NCBI GenBank assembly: GCA_963677695.2
Contig: CAXXUJ010000002.1
Coordinates: 682,001-746,000, forward strand
DNA length: 64,000 nt
Source: SABI01 sp963677695
GTDB lineage: Bacteria > Spirochaetota > Spirochaetia > Sphaerochaetales > Sphaerochaetaceae
Reading direction: 5' to 3'
The position numbers were made by a program, and so were the translations under genes. The notes below the pieces were generated by a model. That model worked only from the letters and a program-made list of their open reading frames with translations. It made no database searches and was not told the origin of the DNA. Of the stretch, positions 25,998-35,065 are shown one piece after another. Positions within the stretch are counted from its first letter, which is position 1. The number at the start of each line of letters is the position of its first letter.

Positions 25998-26936
25998 ATG
26001 GAATTACTGCTTACCAGCCTCGGTGTTGTCCTGCCCCTTGCACTTAAATTGGGGCTCGGGTACTCAATCAGACGGTTCGGACTGCTCTCCAAGAACGCAT
26101 TCGTAGAATTCAACTCACTGATTTTCTCGATCTTTCTCCCTGCTCTTCTGTTCAGGAATATATACCTGAGCAATCTTGAAAGAGATATCAATGTCCCTCT
26201 CATTCTTTTTGCAGCAGGTGCTCTCATCACCCTCTTCACCTTCCTGATGATCGTCATCCCGAAGATGGAAAAGGAAAACGCGAAACGGGGAGTCCTGATC
26301 CAGGCGATAAGCAGAAGCAACTTCATCATATTCGGCACAGCGGTCGCACACAACCTCTACGGGGAGGCAACAGACTCCCTCACAAGTATCGTTGTCGCCA
26401 TTGTTGTTCCTCTCATCAATGTGCTCTCGGTGATCGCCCTTGAAACCTTCCGGAGCACCACCTTCTCACTGGCAAAGACAATCAAAGGGATCATGGTGAA
26501 TCCTATCATCATGGCAGCTGTCGGTGCCCTCCTTATGAAACTTGCGGGAATACAGCTCCCTCAGTTCGCTTTCTCCTTTGTCGATGAGATCGCCTCGATA
26601 GCGACCCCCCTTGCACTCATCGTGCTGGGAGGTTCGGTAAGCTTCACCCACGTAGATTCCAATAAAAAACAGCTTGCCATCGGCACTATAGGAAAACTCC
26701 TGTTCTCACCTCTCATCGGTATTACTCTAGCGGTACTCCTCGGCTTCAGAAACGAAAGCCTCATGATACTTGTGTCGCTGTTTGCCTCCCCTACTGCAGT
26801 CTCTTCCTTCCCGATGGCGATAAAAATGAACGGAGACGGAGAACTGGCAGGACTGATTGTCGTATTCACCACCTTCCTCAGCATTATCACCCTCTTCCTC
26901 TTTACCTTCGTTCTCCTCAGTGTAGGCTTCATTTAA
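25998..26936 (+). CDS. AEC (auxin efflux carrier) family transporter
   Basis: The 312-residue membrane protein has about ten hydrophobic segments in the two-bundle arrangement of the AEC family, with the characteristic SNFIIFGTAVAH, PLALIVLGGS and FASPTAVSSFPMA segments. Family members export or take up malate, other organic acids or auxin-like compounds. Its start is 3 bp after mtnA, so it is cotranscribed and may export a product of the MTA/SAH shunt; that link is inference. Confidence 0.87.
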   Translation: MELLLTSLGVVLPLALKLGLGYSIRRFGLLSKNAFVEFNSLIFSIFLPALLFRNIYLSNLERDINVPLILFAAGALITLFTFLMIVIPKMEKENAKRGVLIQAISRSNFIIFGTAVAHNLYGEATDSLTSIVVAIVVPLINVLSVIALETFRSTTFSLAKTIKGIMVNPIIMAAVGALLMKLAGIQLPQFAFSFVDEIASIATPLALIVLGGSVSFTHVDSNKKQLAIGTIGKLLFSPLIGITLAVLLGFRNESLMILVSLFASPTAVSSFPMAIKMNGDGELAGLIVVFTTFLSIITLFLFTFVLLSVGFI

Positions 26937-26940
26937 CTGT

Positions 26941-26969
26941 TTGAATCTCAAACTCTCTTCCATTATACT
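26941..26969 (+). promoter_or_regulatory. gdhA promoter
   Basis: TTGAAT (26941-26946) and TATACT (26964-26969) are spaced by 17 bp, about 50 bp upstream of the gdhA start. There is no clear terminator between the AEC gene and this promoter. Confidence 0.65.
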
Positions 26970-27017
26970 GTAGGTAGACATTCTCCGCCGAAGAACGGAT
27001 ATGAAGGAGAAGAGAGT

Positions 27018-28379
27018 ATGAAAGAGTCGATACAGATCATTCTCGACAGTGTCAGAGAGCGCGATCCCCACCAGATAGAATTCCACCAGGCAGTTGAATC
27101 TTTCCTCACAACCATTGATTCCATCATCGGGAGCTTTCCCGATGTCATCCATCAGAAAGTTCTCGAGAGGATGGTAGAGCCGGAAAGAGCTCTCCTTTTC
27201 CGCGTTCCATGGAAAGATGATAAAGGAATACTTCAGGTAAACAGGGGATTCAGGGTGCAGATGAATTCAGCACTCGGTCCCTACAAGGGAGGACTGAGGT
27301 TCCATCCCTCCGTAAAACTCGATACCATCAAATTCCTCGCCTTTGAGCAGGTATTCAAGAATGCACTCACAGGATTACCGATGGGAGGAGGTAAAGGCGG
27401 AGGTGATTTTGACCCAAAGGGGAAGAGTGATACGGAGGTGATGAGTTTCTGTCAGAGCTTTATGAGTGAACTGCAACGTCACATCGGACCAAATACCGAT
27501 GTTCCTGCTGGAGATATCGGTGTCGGCAAACGGGAGATCGGGTACCTGTATGGGCAGTACAAGAGACTGAAAAACGAATTCACCGGTGCTTTGACAGGGA
27601 AATCTCCTGTGTGGGGAGGCTCCTACATACGCCCCGAAGCAACGGGGTATGGTTTAGTCTATATAGCCGGTGCCGCTCTTGAATCGGAAGGTATCTCACT
27701 TGAAGGAAAAACTGCTCTGATCAGCGGCAGCGGAAACGTCGCTCAGTTCACTGCTGAAAAACTGATACATCTCGGGGCAAAGCCCCTCTCCTTTTCTGAT
27801 ACTTCTGGATGTATCTATGACCCTGAAGGGATTAATGCTGAAAAACTTGAATTCGTGAAATACTTGAAGAATGTACTCAGAGGAAGGATCAGTGAATATG
27901 TGGTGAAGTATCCTTCATCATTCTTCCTTCCCAGAGAGAAGGAAGCTTCTTTTAATCCCCTCTGGGATTTCAAGACTGATCTCGCCTTTCCCTGTGCAAC
28001 TCAGAATGAGATCGAAGAAAGCGATGCGGCACACCTGGCAGACAACGGAGTCATACTGATAGCCGAAGGCGCGAACATGCCGACAACTGCAGCAGGTACG
28101 ACTATCCTTCAAAGCAGAGATATCATCTATCTCCCTTCCAAAGCTGCGAACGCAGGTGGTGTGGCGGTAAGTGGCCTGGAAATGGCTCAGAACAGTACAC
28201 GACTTCAATGGACTCCTCAAAAAGTTGATAAGGAACTGCTGAAGATCATGAGAAATATCTTTTCCACAATCAGTGAAACTGCAGAGCAGTACGGAATGAG
28301 AGGGAATTACACTGACGGTGCTAATATTGCAAGCTTCCTGAGGGTCTCCAGCGCTATGATAGATCAGGGGTATGTGTAG
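27018..28379 (+). CDS. gdhA: Glutamate dehydrogenase, NADP-type
   Basis: The 453-residue protein matches the long bacterial hexameric GDHs: GPYKGGLRFHPSV, LPMGGGKGGGDFDPKGKSD (catalytic lysines), PAGDIGVGKREIGYLYGQYK and the Rossmann motif ISGSGNVAQFTAEK. It assimilates ammonium by reductive amination of 2-oxoglutarate. A GAAGGAGA ribosome-binding site precedes the ATG. Its last 16 bp overlap the 3' end of the convergent ABC ATPase gene. Confidence 0.96.
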   Translation: MKESIQIILDSVRERDPHQIEFHQAVESFLTTIDSIIGSFPDVIHQKVLERMVEPERALLFRVPWKDDKGILQVNRGFRVQMNSALGPYKGGLRFHPSVKLDTIKFLAFEQVFKNALTGLPMGGGKGGGDFDPKGKSDTEVMSFCQSFMSELQRHIGPNTDVPAGDIGVGKREIGYLYGQYKRLKNEFTGALTGKSPVWGGSYIRPEATGYGLVYIAGAALESEGISLEGKTALISGSGNVAQFTAEKLIHLGAKPLSFSDTSGCIYDPEGINAEKLEFVKYLKNVLRGRISEYVVKYPSSFFLPREKEASFNPLWDFKTDLAFPCATQNEIEESDAAHLADNGVILIAEGANMPTTAAGTTILQSRDIIYLPSKAANAGGVAVSGLEMAQNSTRLQWTPQKVDKELLKIMRNIFSTISETAEQYGMRGNYTDGANIASFLRVSSAMIDQGYV

Positions 28380-29086
28380 GAATCTCTGAATGGAGAAAGG
28401 AGCGCGGGGTCTCTCAGCGATCTCTCTTTTCTCGGAATCGCTATATCAATAGTTTCCACAATTTCCATCGGACGCTTCGAGAGCTGTACGACCGTGTCAG
28501 CAAGAAGGATTGCCTCCTGGATATCGTGGGTGACAAAGATCGTCGTCCTTTTATGATCTTCAAAGAGGGTACTGAAGGCTTTCACTAAAGACCATCTCAA
28601 CTCTGCATCGAGCGACTGAAACGGTTCGTCCAGCAGCATCATATGAGCAGGATAGGCGAATGAACGGGCAATGGCCGCCCTCTGTCTCATTCCTCCGGAT
28701 AGCTGTGAGGGGTAGGAATTCCTGAACTCATACAGATCAACGAGGGACAGATACTCCTCGGCCTTCTCTATCCTTTCAGTTTTTGAGGGAATGAAAGGTT
28801 CAAGAGGGATCGCAATATTCTGAACAAGGGTGGACCAAGGAAGGAGACGCGGTTCCTGAAAGAGGTAGCTGACATGGCCTTCCACCTCTTTTGCTTCCCA
28901 GATGACCTTCCCCTCATCTGTGGGCTCTAATGAGCTGATCAGGCGAAGAAGAGTTGTCTTCCCGCAGCCTGAAGGTCCGACAAGGGCTGTGATCGTATCA
29001 GACGGGACTGAGAGAGAAAATCCCTTGAGAACCTCGATACACTGATCATCATGGCAGTAGCTCTTACTGAGCTTCTCTATTATCAT
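28364..29086 (-). CDS. ABC transporter ATPase (SsuB/TauB/ThiZ type)
   Basis: The 240-residue ATPase has Walker A GPSGCGKTTLLR, Q-loop YLFQEPRLLPWSTL, signature LSGGMRQRAAIARSF, Walker B MMLLDEPFQSLD and H-loop VTHDIQEA, as in nitrate/sulfonate/taurine importers. It overlaps the permease gene by 4 bp and is last of a three-gene importer unit. Confidence 0.93.
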   Translation of the reverse strand: MIIEKLSKSYCHDDQCIEVLKGFSLSVPSDTITALVGPSGCGKTTLLRLISSLEPTDEGKVIWEAKEVEGHVSYLFQEPRLLPWSTLVQNIAIPLEPFIPSKTERIEKAEEYLSLVDLYEFRNSYPSQLSGGMRQRAAIARSFAYPAHMMLLDEPFQSLDAELRWSLVKAFSTLFEDHKRTTIFVTHDIQEAILLADTVVQLSKRPMEIVETIDIAIPRKERSLRDPALLSPFRDSYTYP

Positions 29087-29868
29087 GCTGTTTGCCCTCC
29101 CCTTTCCTTTCCAATCTGATGAAGAACCAGGGAAAAGAGGAAATCGCTCACAGCTGTCAGCAGGACAGCAATAACCGTCCAGCTCATTACCTGAGCTGTT
29201 TCGAGATTGATCTGAGCACTGTGCATCCGTGACCCAATACCGAGAGAAGGAGACGTGAGGACCTCCGCTGCTATGACGACTTTCCAGATCATGGAGAGTG
29301 AGCTCTTCGCACCGGTGACGATGAACGGGGTGATGGAAGGGATGAGAAGGAACCTGAGACGACTGAATCTGCTGAACCGGTAGACTCTGGACATCTCAAC
29401 AAGATCCTTCGATACATGATGAACCCCGTTTTCAACCGTAGTGAACATCACAGGGAAGGCCATGAGAAAGGCACTGAACATGGGAACGGTCTTTGAAGTG
29501 AACCATATGAATGCAAGAAGGATGATAGCCATGACCGGGGTGGCCTTGCTTATCACAAGGAGGGGGGAAAGAAACGACCTGAGGATCGGGAAGATCCCGC
29601 TCAGGATGCCAAGCACGGTCGCACTTAAAAAGATGATGAGGAAACTCTCGAGTCCCCTCACCACTGTTGTTGCAACGTGGATGAAAAATTCCTTCCCCGT
29701 AATAATCCCGATGAGCTCAGAAAAGGTCTCTGCCGGGGTCGGGAGAATGATAGGAATGTTCATCCTGATGCTCATCACATGCCAGATTGAAATGAGCAGC
29801 AGGACTGAAAGAAGAACGGCTCCCCGCGAGAGGAGCTTGCCCTTAGTATTCAGCGTAGAAAGCTTCAT
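29083..29868 (-). CDS. ABC transporter permease (SsuC/TauC/ThiX type)
   Basis: The 261-residue protein has about six membrane segments and the coupling-helix region (MFSAFLMAFPVMFTTVENGV, then SMIWKVVIAAEV) of permeases in the nitrate/sulfonate/taurine family. Its start overlaps the substrate-binding-protein gene by 26 bp, so translation is probably coupled. One permease gene implies a homodimer. Confidence 0.9.
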   Translation of the reverse strand: MKLSTLNTKGKLLSRGAVLLSVLLLISIWHVMSIRMNIPIILPTPAETFSELIGIITGKEFFIHVATTVVRGLESFLIIFLSATVLGILSGIFPILRSFLSPLLVISKATPVMAIILLAFIWFTSKTVPMFSAFLMAFPVMFTTVENGVHHVSKDLVEMSRVYRFSRFSRLRFLLIPSITPFIVTGAKSSLSMIWKVVIAAEVLTSPSLGIGSRMHSAQINLETAQVMSWTVIAVLLTAVSDFLFSLVLHQIGKERGGQTA

Positions 29869-30844
29869 CAGGTACTTCGCCGCCTACAGAAGCTGAATCA
29901 AATCCATAGAGGATGGAATAGTACATATCTACGGCTTCAGCTGCTTCGACAGCAGGAATGAAGGTAAGGTTCAAATTGGGGATCGACATCTTCGCGATCG
30001 ATGCACTCATCAGATCGATATCCTCGATCACCTGAGCTGCTTCATCCACATTGTTTTTCACCCATGCAACTGACTGCTGCACCGCCTCGAGGAAGGAATG
30101 GTACACTGCAGTGTTATCTGCGATAAATTCGTTGTTGACAACGAGAACAGTCATTGGATAGTTGGAAACGCCTGTGAGAGCATTCCATATCGCCTGGTAT
30201 TCAAGGAGCATGATCGAATCATCCCTCTTCGCCTTCGCAAGGGATAGGAAGGGTTCGGGAAGAACCACGACCGAGATCTTCCCTGCGATATACATCTGAG
30301 TCAGCTGTGCAGGGGAAGCGACCGAGTAATCGAGGGTAAGAAGGTCTTCCAGGTCAATGCCGAAGGCTGTGAAAATGATCTTGGTGAGCTGATCGGGAGT
30401 GCTTCCCTCTCCGGGAATACCGATGTTCACACCCCTGAGGTCATCCATGTATTCAATGGTTGCATCGGTGGTGATCATCTGAAGCATACCTTCACCGGTC
30501 ACTGCTGCCATTGAGATGGGAGCCCCCTTTGCATAGAGGGTAGCTGCAACATTGCTCGGAAGGAACGCAGCATCGAGTTCGCCGTTGATCATTTTCGCGA
30601 TCACTTCCTGAGGGGAAGCGTGGACGACGATGTTGATGTTGGAATCGGAGGAGAGAACGCCTTCATCTTTTGCAATCTCGGCAACCGCAAATCCTGTAGG
30701 TCCTTTCATGACTCCGAGATTGACCGTAGTCATCTCTATGTTGTCCTGGTGGAGTTCTTTCATTCCTTCACCGGGAAGCATGAGCATGGCTGTGGCCATC
30801 ATCACTGCCGCTATGGTAAATGTTCGTAATGTATGGTGTTTCAT
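29843..30844 (-). CDS. ABC transporter substrate-binding protein (NMT1/SsuA-like)
   Basis: The 333-residue product, from the ATG at 30844 with GGAGGA upstream, begins with a signal peptide (HTLRTFTIAAVMMATAMLML) lacking a lipobox cysteine, so it may be periplasmic or tethered by an uncleaved signal. The family core includes NLGVMKGPTGFAVAEIAKDEG, a GELDAAFLPSNVAA pocket loop and GVNIGIPGEGSTPDQL. Substrates in this family are sulfonates, nitrate, thiamine precursors and others; not decidable here. It lies 16 bp after tyrS, so some readthrough from the synthetase operon is possible. Confidence 0.85.
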   Translation of the reverse strand: MKHHTLRTFTIAAVMMATAMLMLPGEGMKELHQDNIEMTTVNLGVMKGPTGFAVAEIAKDEGVLSSDSNINIVVHASPQEVIAKMINGELDAAFLPSNVAATLYAKGAPISMAAVTGEGMLQMITTDATIEYMDDLRGVNIGIPGEGSTPDQLTKIIFTAFGIDLEDLLTLDYSVASPAQLTQMYIAGKISVVVLPEPFLSLAKAKRDDSIMLLEYQAIWNALTGVSNYPMTVLVVNNEFIADNTAVYHSFLEAVQQSVAWVKNNVDEAAQVIEDIDLMSASIAKMSIPNLNLTFIPAVEAAEAVDMYYSILYGFDSASVGGEVPDEAFYAEY

Positions 30845-30860
30845 ATGTATCCTCCGTCGG

Positions 30861-32111
30861 CTATTCAACTATGATCTTGAAGAACCGTTTCTTTCCTGCC
30901 CTGAGAATAAGAACAGAATCACCATCGAGATAGCTTGCGTCCACCACGACATCGATTCCGGAAATCTTCTTCTCCTGAACAACTGCTCCGCCCTGATTAA
31001 TCAGTCTTCTTGCTTCGCTGTTGTTATTGCACAGGTCTGTCATTGCAAAGAGCTCAATCACGGGGATTCCCGCTTCAAGAACCGCCCTTTCGATTGTAAT
31101 GGAAGGGAGAGACTCTGTCGAGGCTGCGCCTGCAGCTGAGAACATCGCTTTCGCAGCTGAGAGAGCTTTATCAGCTTCTTCCTTTCCATGGATAATGCTG
31201 GTCTGTTCGTAGGCGAGTCGTTCCTTCGCCTCGTTCACGTTTCTTCCCTCCGTCTCATATTCAGCGATCTCTTCAAGGGACATGAAGGTGAAGAGTTTCA
31301 TGAACTTGATCACATCCTCGTCATTCACGTTTCTCCAGTACTGGAAGAAATCGTAGGGACTGAACATCTCTGGATCAAGGAAGACTGCTCCCTTTTCGCT
31401 CTTACCCATCTTCTGACCGTCAGCACGGGTGATGAGGTTGAAGGTAAGTCCGTAGGAGTCATTTCCTTCGATCTTTCTTATGAGATCGATACCGCTCACG
31501 ATATTACCCCACTGGTCATCACCACCGATCTGGAGTTTTGCTCCATATTTCTGGTTGAGGACGAGGAAGTCGTATGACTGCAGGAGCTGGTAGTTGAATT
31601 CAATGAAGCTCAGCCCTCTTTCAAGGCGCTGCTTGTACGATTCAAAGGTAAGCATTCTATTGACAGAGAAGTGTTTACCAATGTCTCTGAGGAATTCAAT
31701 ATAGTTGAGGGGACCGAGCCAGTCATAGTTGTTAAGCATGATGGCTTTTCCCTTTGATGGATCGCCATGGTCGCTGAAATCGACAACGGTACCGAGCTGA
31801 TCCTTCAGGGATGCACTGTTTTCCTGGATCTGCTCGACAGTGAGCATCTTCCTCATCTCTGTCTTGCCGCTCGGGTCACCGATCAGACTTGTTCCACCGC
31901 CGACGAGGGCGATGGGGTTGTGCCCATGGAGCTGGAGGTGGTGCATGGCAAAGAAGGGAACCATGTGACCGATATGGATGCTCTTCCCTGTCGGGTCAAC
32001 TCCGAGGTAAAAGGTCACCTTCTCCTTATCCATGAGATCACTCAGTTGTTCCAAGCCTGTACACTGGCGGATAAATCCGCGGTCCTGTAATACCTGTAAT
32101 GCTGCATTCAT
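30861..32111 (-). CDS. tyrS: Tyrosyl-tRNA synthetase
   Basis: The 416-residue class I synthetase has the HIGH motif HIGHMVPF, tyrosine-binding residues in YDWLGPLNYIEFLRDIGKH, GGDDQWGNIVSG, the KMSKS motif KMGKSEKG and a C-terminal S4-like RNA-binding domain (RRLINQGGAVVQEKKIS). It charges tRNA-Tyr. It follows glyS by 8 bp in a three-synthetase cluster. Confidence 0.97.
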   Translation of the reverse strand: MNAALQVLQDRGFIRQCTGLEQLSDLMDKEKVTFYLGVDPTGKSIHIGHMVPFFAMHHLQLHGHNPIALVGGGTSLIGDPSGKTEMRKMLTVEQIQENSASLKDQLGTVVDFSDHGDPSKGKAIMLNNYDWLGPLNYIEFLRDIGKHFSVNRMLTFESYKQRLERGLSFIEFNYQLLQSYDFLVLNQKYGAKLQIGGDDQWGNIVSGIDLIRKIEGNDSYGLTFNLITRADGQKMGKSEKGAVFLDPEMFSPYDFFQYWRNVNDEDVIKFMKLFTFMSLEEIAEYETEGRNVNEAKERLAYEQTSIIHGKEEADKALSAAKAMFSAAGAASTESLPSITIERAVLEAGIPVIELFAMTDLCNNNSEARRLINQGGAVVQEKKISGIDVVVDASYLDGDSVLILRAGKKRFFKIIVE

Positions 32112-32119
32112 CGTATTAA

Positions 32120-33445
32120 CTAATCCCTTGTGTATGCCTTGATACGCTTGCCGAGTTCACTCACGATTGATTCAACCGGAATTCTCTCCTGTTCCATCGT
32201 GTCTCTGTCACGTACTGTGACAGTCCCGTCGCTGAGTGTATCGTAGTCTACGGTGATACAGAACGGGGTGCCGATCTCGTCCATTCTCCGGTATCTTCTT
32301 CCGATAGCTCCGGACTGGTCGTAGAAGGTAGCGAATGTTTCTCTCAGTTCCTTCTCGAGGTTCTGTGCGTACTCCCCGATACCATCCTTTTTCACGAGGG
32401 GAAGGACTGCTACGGTCACAGGAGCGATGGAGGGATGGAAGTGCAGAACGGTTCTCACGTCGCCGCCTTCAAGGGTTTCGTCTTCATACGCATCGGCAAG
32501 AGCCATAAGGACGTTACGTGTCAGACCCGCTGAGGTTTCGACAACATAGGGGACATACCGTTCCTTCGTCTCCTGATCGAGATAAGTGAGATCTTTCTTC
32601 GAGTGGGTCTGGTGCTGGGTAAGGTCATAGTCTGTTCTGTTGTGAACACCCTCGAGTTCCTGCCAGCCCATCGGGAAGTTGAATTCAATGTCGTAGGCAT
32701 CCTTGGCATAGAAAGCGAGTTCATCTTCCCCGTGCTGGTGCCATCTCAGGTTCTTGCTCCTGATACCCATCTTCGAGTAGAACTTCATTCTCTGGTCCTT
32801 CCAGAAGTCAAACCATTTCTCATCTTCTCCGGGTGCGCAGAAGTACTGCATCTCCATCTGTTCAAACTCGCAGGAGCGGAAGATGAAGTTCTTGGTGGTG
32901 ATTTCGTTTCTGAAGCTCTTACCGACCTGTGCGATCCCGAAGGGGATCTTCACTCTGCTTGACTGAACCACGTTCTTGAAGTCCGCATAGATACCCTGTG
33001 CAGTCTCAGGTCTGAGATAGACGACAGAGGAGTCATCTTTGACTGAGCCGAGGTGGGTTTCGAACATCAGGTTGAAGTTTCTCGGTTCAGTGAAGGAACC
33101 CTTGGTTCCACATACCGGACAGGCTGCTTCCAGGTCGATCTGGTCGGCACGGAAGCGGCTCTTGCACTGCTTGCAGTCGACCATGGGGTCGGTGAAGTTG
33201 GAGACGTGACCGCTGGCCACCCAGACATTGGGGTGCATAAGGATCGATGCATCGAGTCCCACGATATTATCGTGGAGCTGAGTCATCTCCTTCCACCAGA
33301 AGTCCCTGATATTGTTCTTCAGCTCTACACCGAGAGGACCGTAGTCCCATGCACCGGTAAGTCCGCCGTAGATCTCACTCGACTGAAATATAAACCCTCT
33401 TCTCTTACACAGAGAGACAATCTTATCCATTGTTGTATCACTCAT
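32120..33445 (-). CDS. glyS: Glycyl-tRNA synthetase (dimeric, alpha2 type)
   Basis: A 441-residue class II synthetase: IVSLCKRRGFIFQSSEIYGG at the N-terminus, a zinc-ribbon-like CKQC and CPVC pair, LRPETAQGIYADF (motif 2 region) and an anticodon-binding C-terminal domain. This is the eukaryote/archaea-like homodimeric form, also used by spirochaetes. I choose ATG at 33445, which overlaps the gltX stop by 8 bp and has GAGG 7 bp upstream, over a start 12 bp earlier. Confidence 0.95.
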   Translation of the reverse strand: MSDTTMDKIVSLCKRRGFIFQSSEIYGGLTGAWDYGPLGVELKNNIRDFWWKEMTQLHDNIVGLDASILMHPNVWVASGHVSNFTDPMVDCKQCKSRFRADQIDLEAACPVCGTKGSFTEPRNFNLMFETHLGSVKDDSSVVYLRPETAQGIYADFKNVVQSSRVKIPFGIAQVGKSFRNEITTKNFIFRSCEFEQMEMQYFCAPGEDEKWFDFWKDQRMKFYSKMGIRSKNLRWHQHGEDELAFYAKDAYDIEFNFPMGWQELEGVHNRTDYDLTQHQTHSKKDLTYLDQETKERYVPYVVETSAGLTRNVLMALADAYEDETLEGGDVRTVLHFHPSIAPVTVAVLPLVKKDGIGEYAQNLEKELRETFATFYDQSGAIGRRYRRMDEIGTPFCITVDYDTLSDGTVTVRDRDTMEQERIPVESIVSELGKRIKAYTRD

Positions 33446-34922
33446 GGTCAACCTCATTTTTCAGCATATTCACGCTGTTTTCTATTCTTTGTAATGCTTT
33501 CTCCCAGCCGAGAGCCCGAATTGAATCGAACAGCGGAGGGGAAACCTGTGAACCCGTCACAGCGACTCTGATCGGCATGAACACACCGTTCACTTTCAGG
33601 TCAAGCTCCTTTGAGACCTCAACCAGTTTCTCTTCGATCAATTCATCATCTTTGCCTGCATCCTCTCTCAGGATGGCATATGCTCTCTCAAGTGCCCTAG
33701 CGCTCTGCTCAAGCGTCTGCTTCTTGGGAACAAAACTCTGCGCATCTTCAACACTCACCTCTTCATAGAGGAATCGCGTCATGGGAATGACATCGGAGAG
33801 GACTTTCAGACGTTCCTTGACTAAAGGAATAATCGAAGAAAGCATCTCTTTCTCCTCATCCCTCACCTCTGATGAAATAAAGCCTTCGGCCTGCAGGTAG
33901 GGAAGAAGGAGAGACGCAAGTTCCTCATCGCTCTTCTCCCTGATATACATACCGTTGTACCATTCAAGCTTCTTGTAGTCGAACACACCGGGAGCCTTGT
34001 TGATCTTCTCCAAGGTGAAGAGCTCGCAGAAATCATCCTTCGTAAAGAATTCTCTCTTGTCATCATAGGACCAGCCCACCATCGAGACATAGTTCATCAG
34101 CGCCTCGGGAAGGTATCCCTTCTCTCTAAAATCCTTCACCGCTGTTGATCCGTGACGTTTGGAGAGTTTCTGTCCATCCTTACCCATCACCATGGGGAGG
34201 TGACAGTAAAGCGGAGGAGTCCAACCGAACGCTTCGTAGAGGAGAATATGAAGGGGGCCGCTCGGGATCCATTCCTGAGCCCTCATGATATGTGTTATCC
34301 CCATCATATGGTCGTCAATGACATTGGCGAGATGGTACGTGGGGAACCCGTCGCTCTTCAGAAGGACAGGGTCGGGATTCACATCCTTATTCTTTCGGGT
34401 GATCGTTCCCATGAGTACATCATCGAAGGAGGTCTTCCCGTCACGGGGAACTTTCAGACGTACGACGAAGGGAGCCCCTTCGGCAAGCTTCTGAGCCACG
34501 TCCTCATCACTCAGGTTACGGCAATGTCTGTCGTATCCTTTTTCCTTGCTCTTCGCGGCATCCTGTTCCTTCCTGAGTTGATCAAGACGCTCGGGAGTAC
34601 AGAAACATCGGTAGGCCTTTCCGTCATCGATCAGTTTCTGAGCGTACTTCGCATAGAGGTCACTCCTCTCGCTCTGGATATAGGGACCGAAATCGCCGCC
34701 GACAACAGGACCTTCATCCCAGTCCACACCAAGCCATTCAAGGGTATCGTAGAGATCCTGAATACTCTCGTCTGTGCTTCGCTCTCTGTCTGTATCTTCG
34801 ATACGGAGAATGAACGATCCCCCGTTTGCACGGGCAAAGAAATAATTGAACAATGCTGTACGGACTCCGCCGATATGCTGTAATCCTGTGGGACTCGGCG
34901 CATAGCGTACTCTGACACTCAT
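33438..34922 (-). CDS. gltX: Glutamyl-tRNA synthetase
   Basis: 494 residues from ATG at 34922 (AGGTGG upstream), starting MSVRVRYAPSPTGLQHIGG. It has the HIGH-type motif (here LQHIGG), RIEDTDRERS, and the KMSKS motif KLSKRHG. The extra 33 codons upstream in the open frame do not resemble the family. It is first in the gltX-glyS-tyrS cluster. Confidence 0.96.
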   Translation of the reverse strand: MSVRVRYAPSPTGLQHIGGVRTALFNYFFARANGGSFILRIEDTDRERSTDESIQDLYDTLEWLGVDWDEGPVVGGDFGPYIQSERSDLYAKYAQKLIDDGKAYRCFCTPERLDQLRKEQDAAKSKEKGYDRHCRNLSDEDVAQKLAEGAPFVVRLKVPRDGKTSFDDVLMGTITRKNKDVNPDPVLLKSDGFPTYHLANVIDDHMMGITHIMRAQEWIPSGPLHILLYEAFGWTPPLYCHLPMVMGKDGQKLSKRHGSTAVKDFREKGYLPEALMNYVSMVGWSYDDKREFFTKDDFCELFTLEKINKAPGVFDYKKLEWYNGMYIREKSDEELASLLLPYLQAEGFISSEVRDEEKEMLSSIIPLVKERLKVLSDVIPMTRFLYEEVSVEDAQSFVPKKQTLEQSARALERAYAILREDAGKDDELIEEKLVEVSKELDLKVNGVFMPIRVAVTGSQVSPPLFDSIRALGWEKALQRIENSVNMLKNEVDHE

Positions 34923-35065
34923 ATAGTAACCACCTGTCGTGAAATTGTATGTTGATGACATACCACTGTCCATTTGTACCGTAAATCGGCAAAAGTAGCA
35001 ACATCTACCTTCATTTCTCACAGGATAATCTATAGAGGGAAAGGGGCTTTTCTAAAGGAAGAAAC

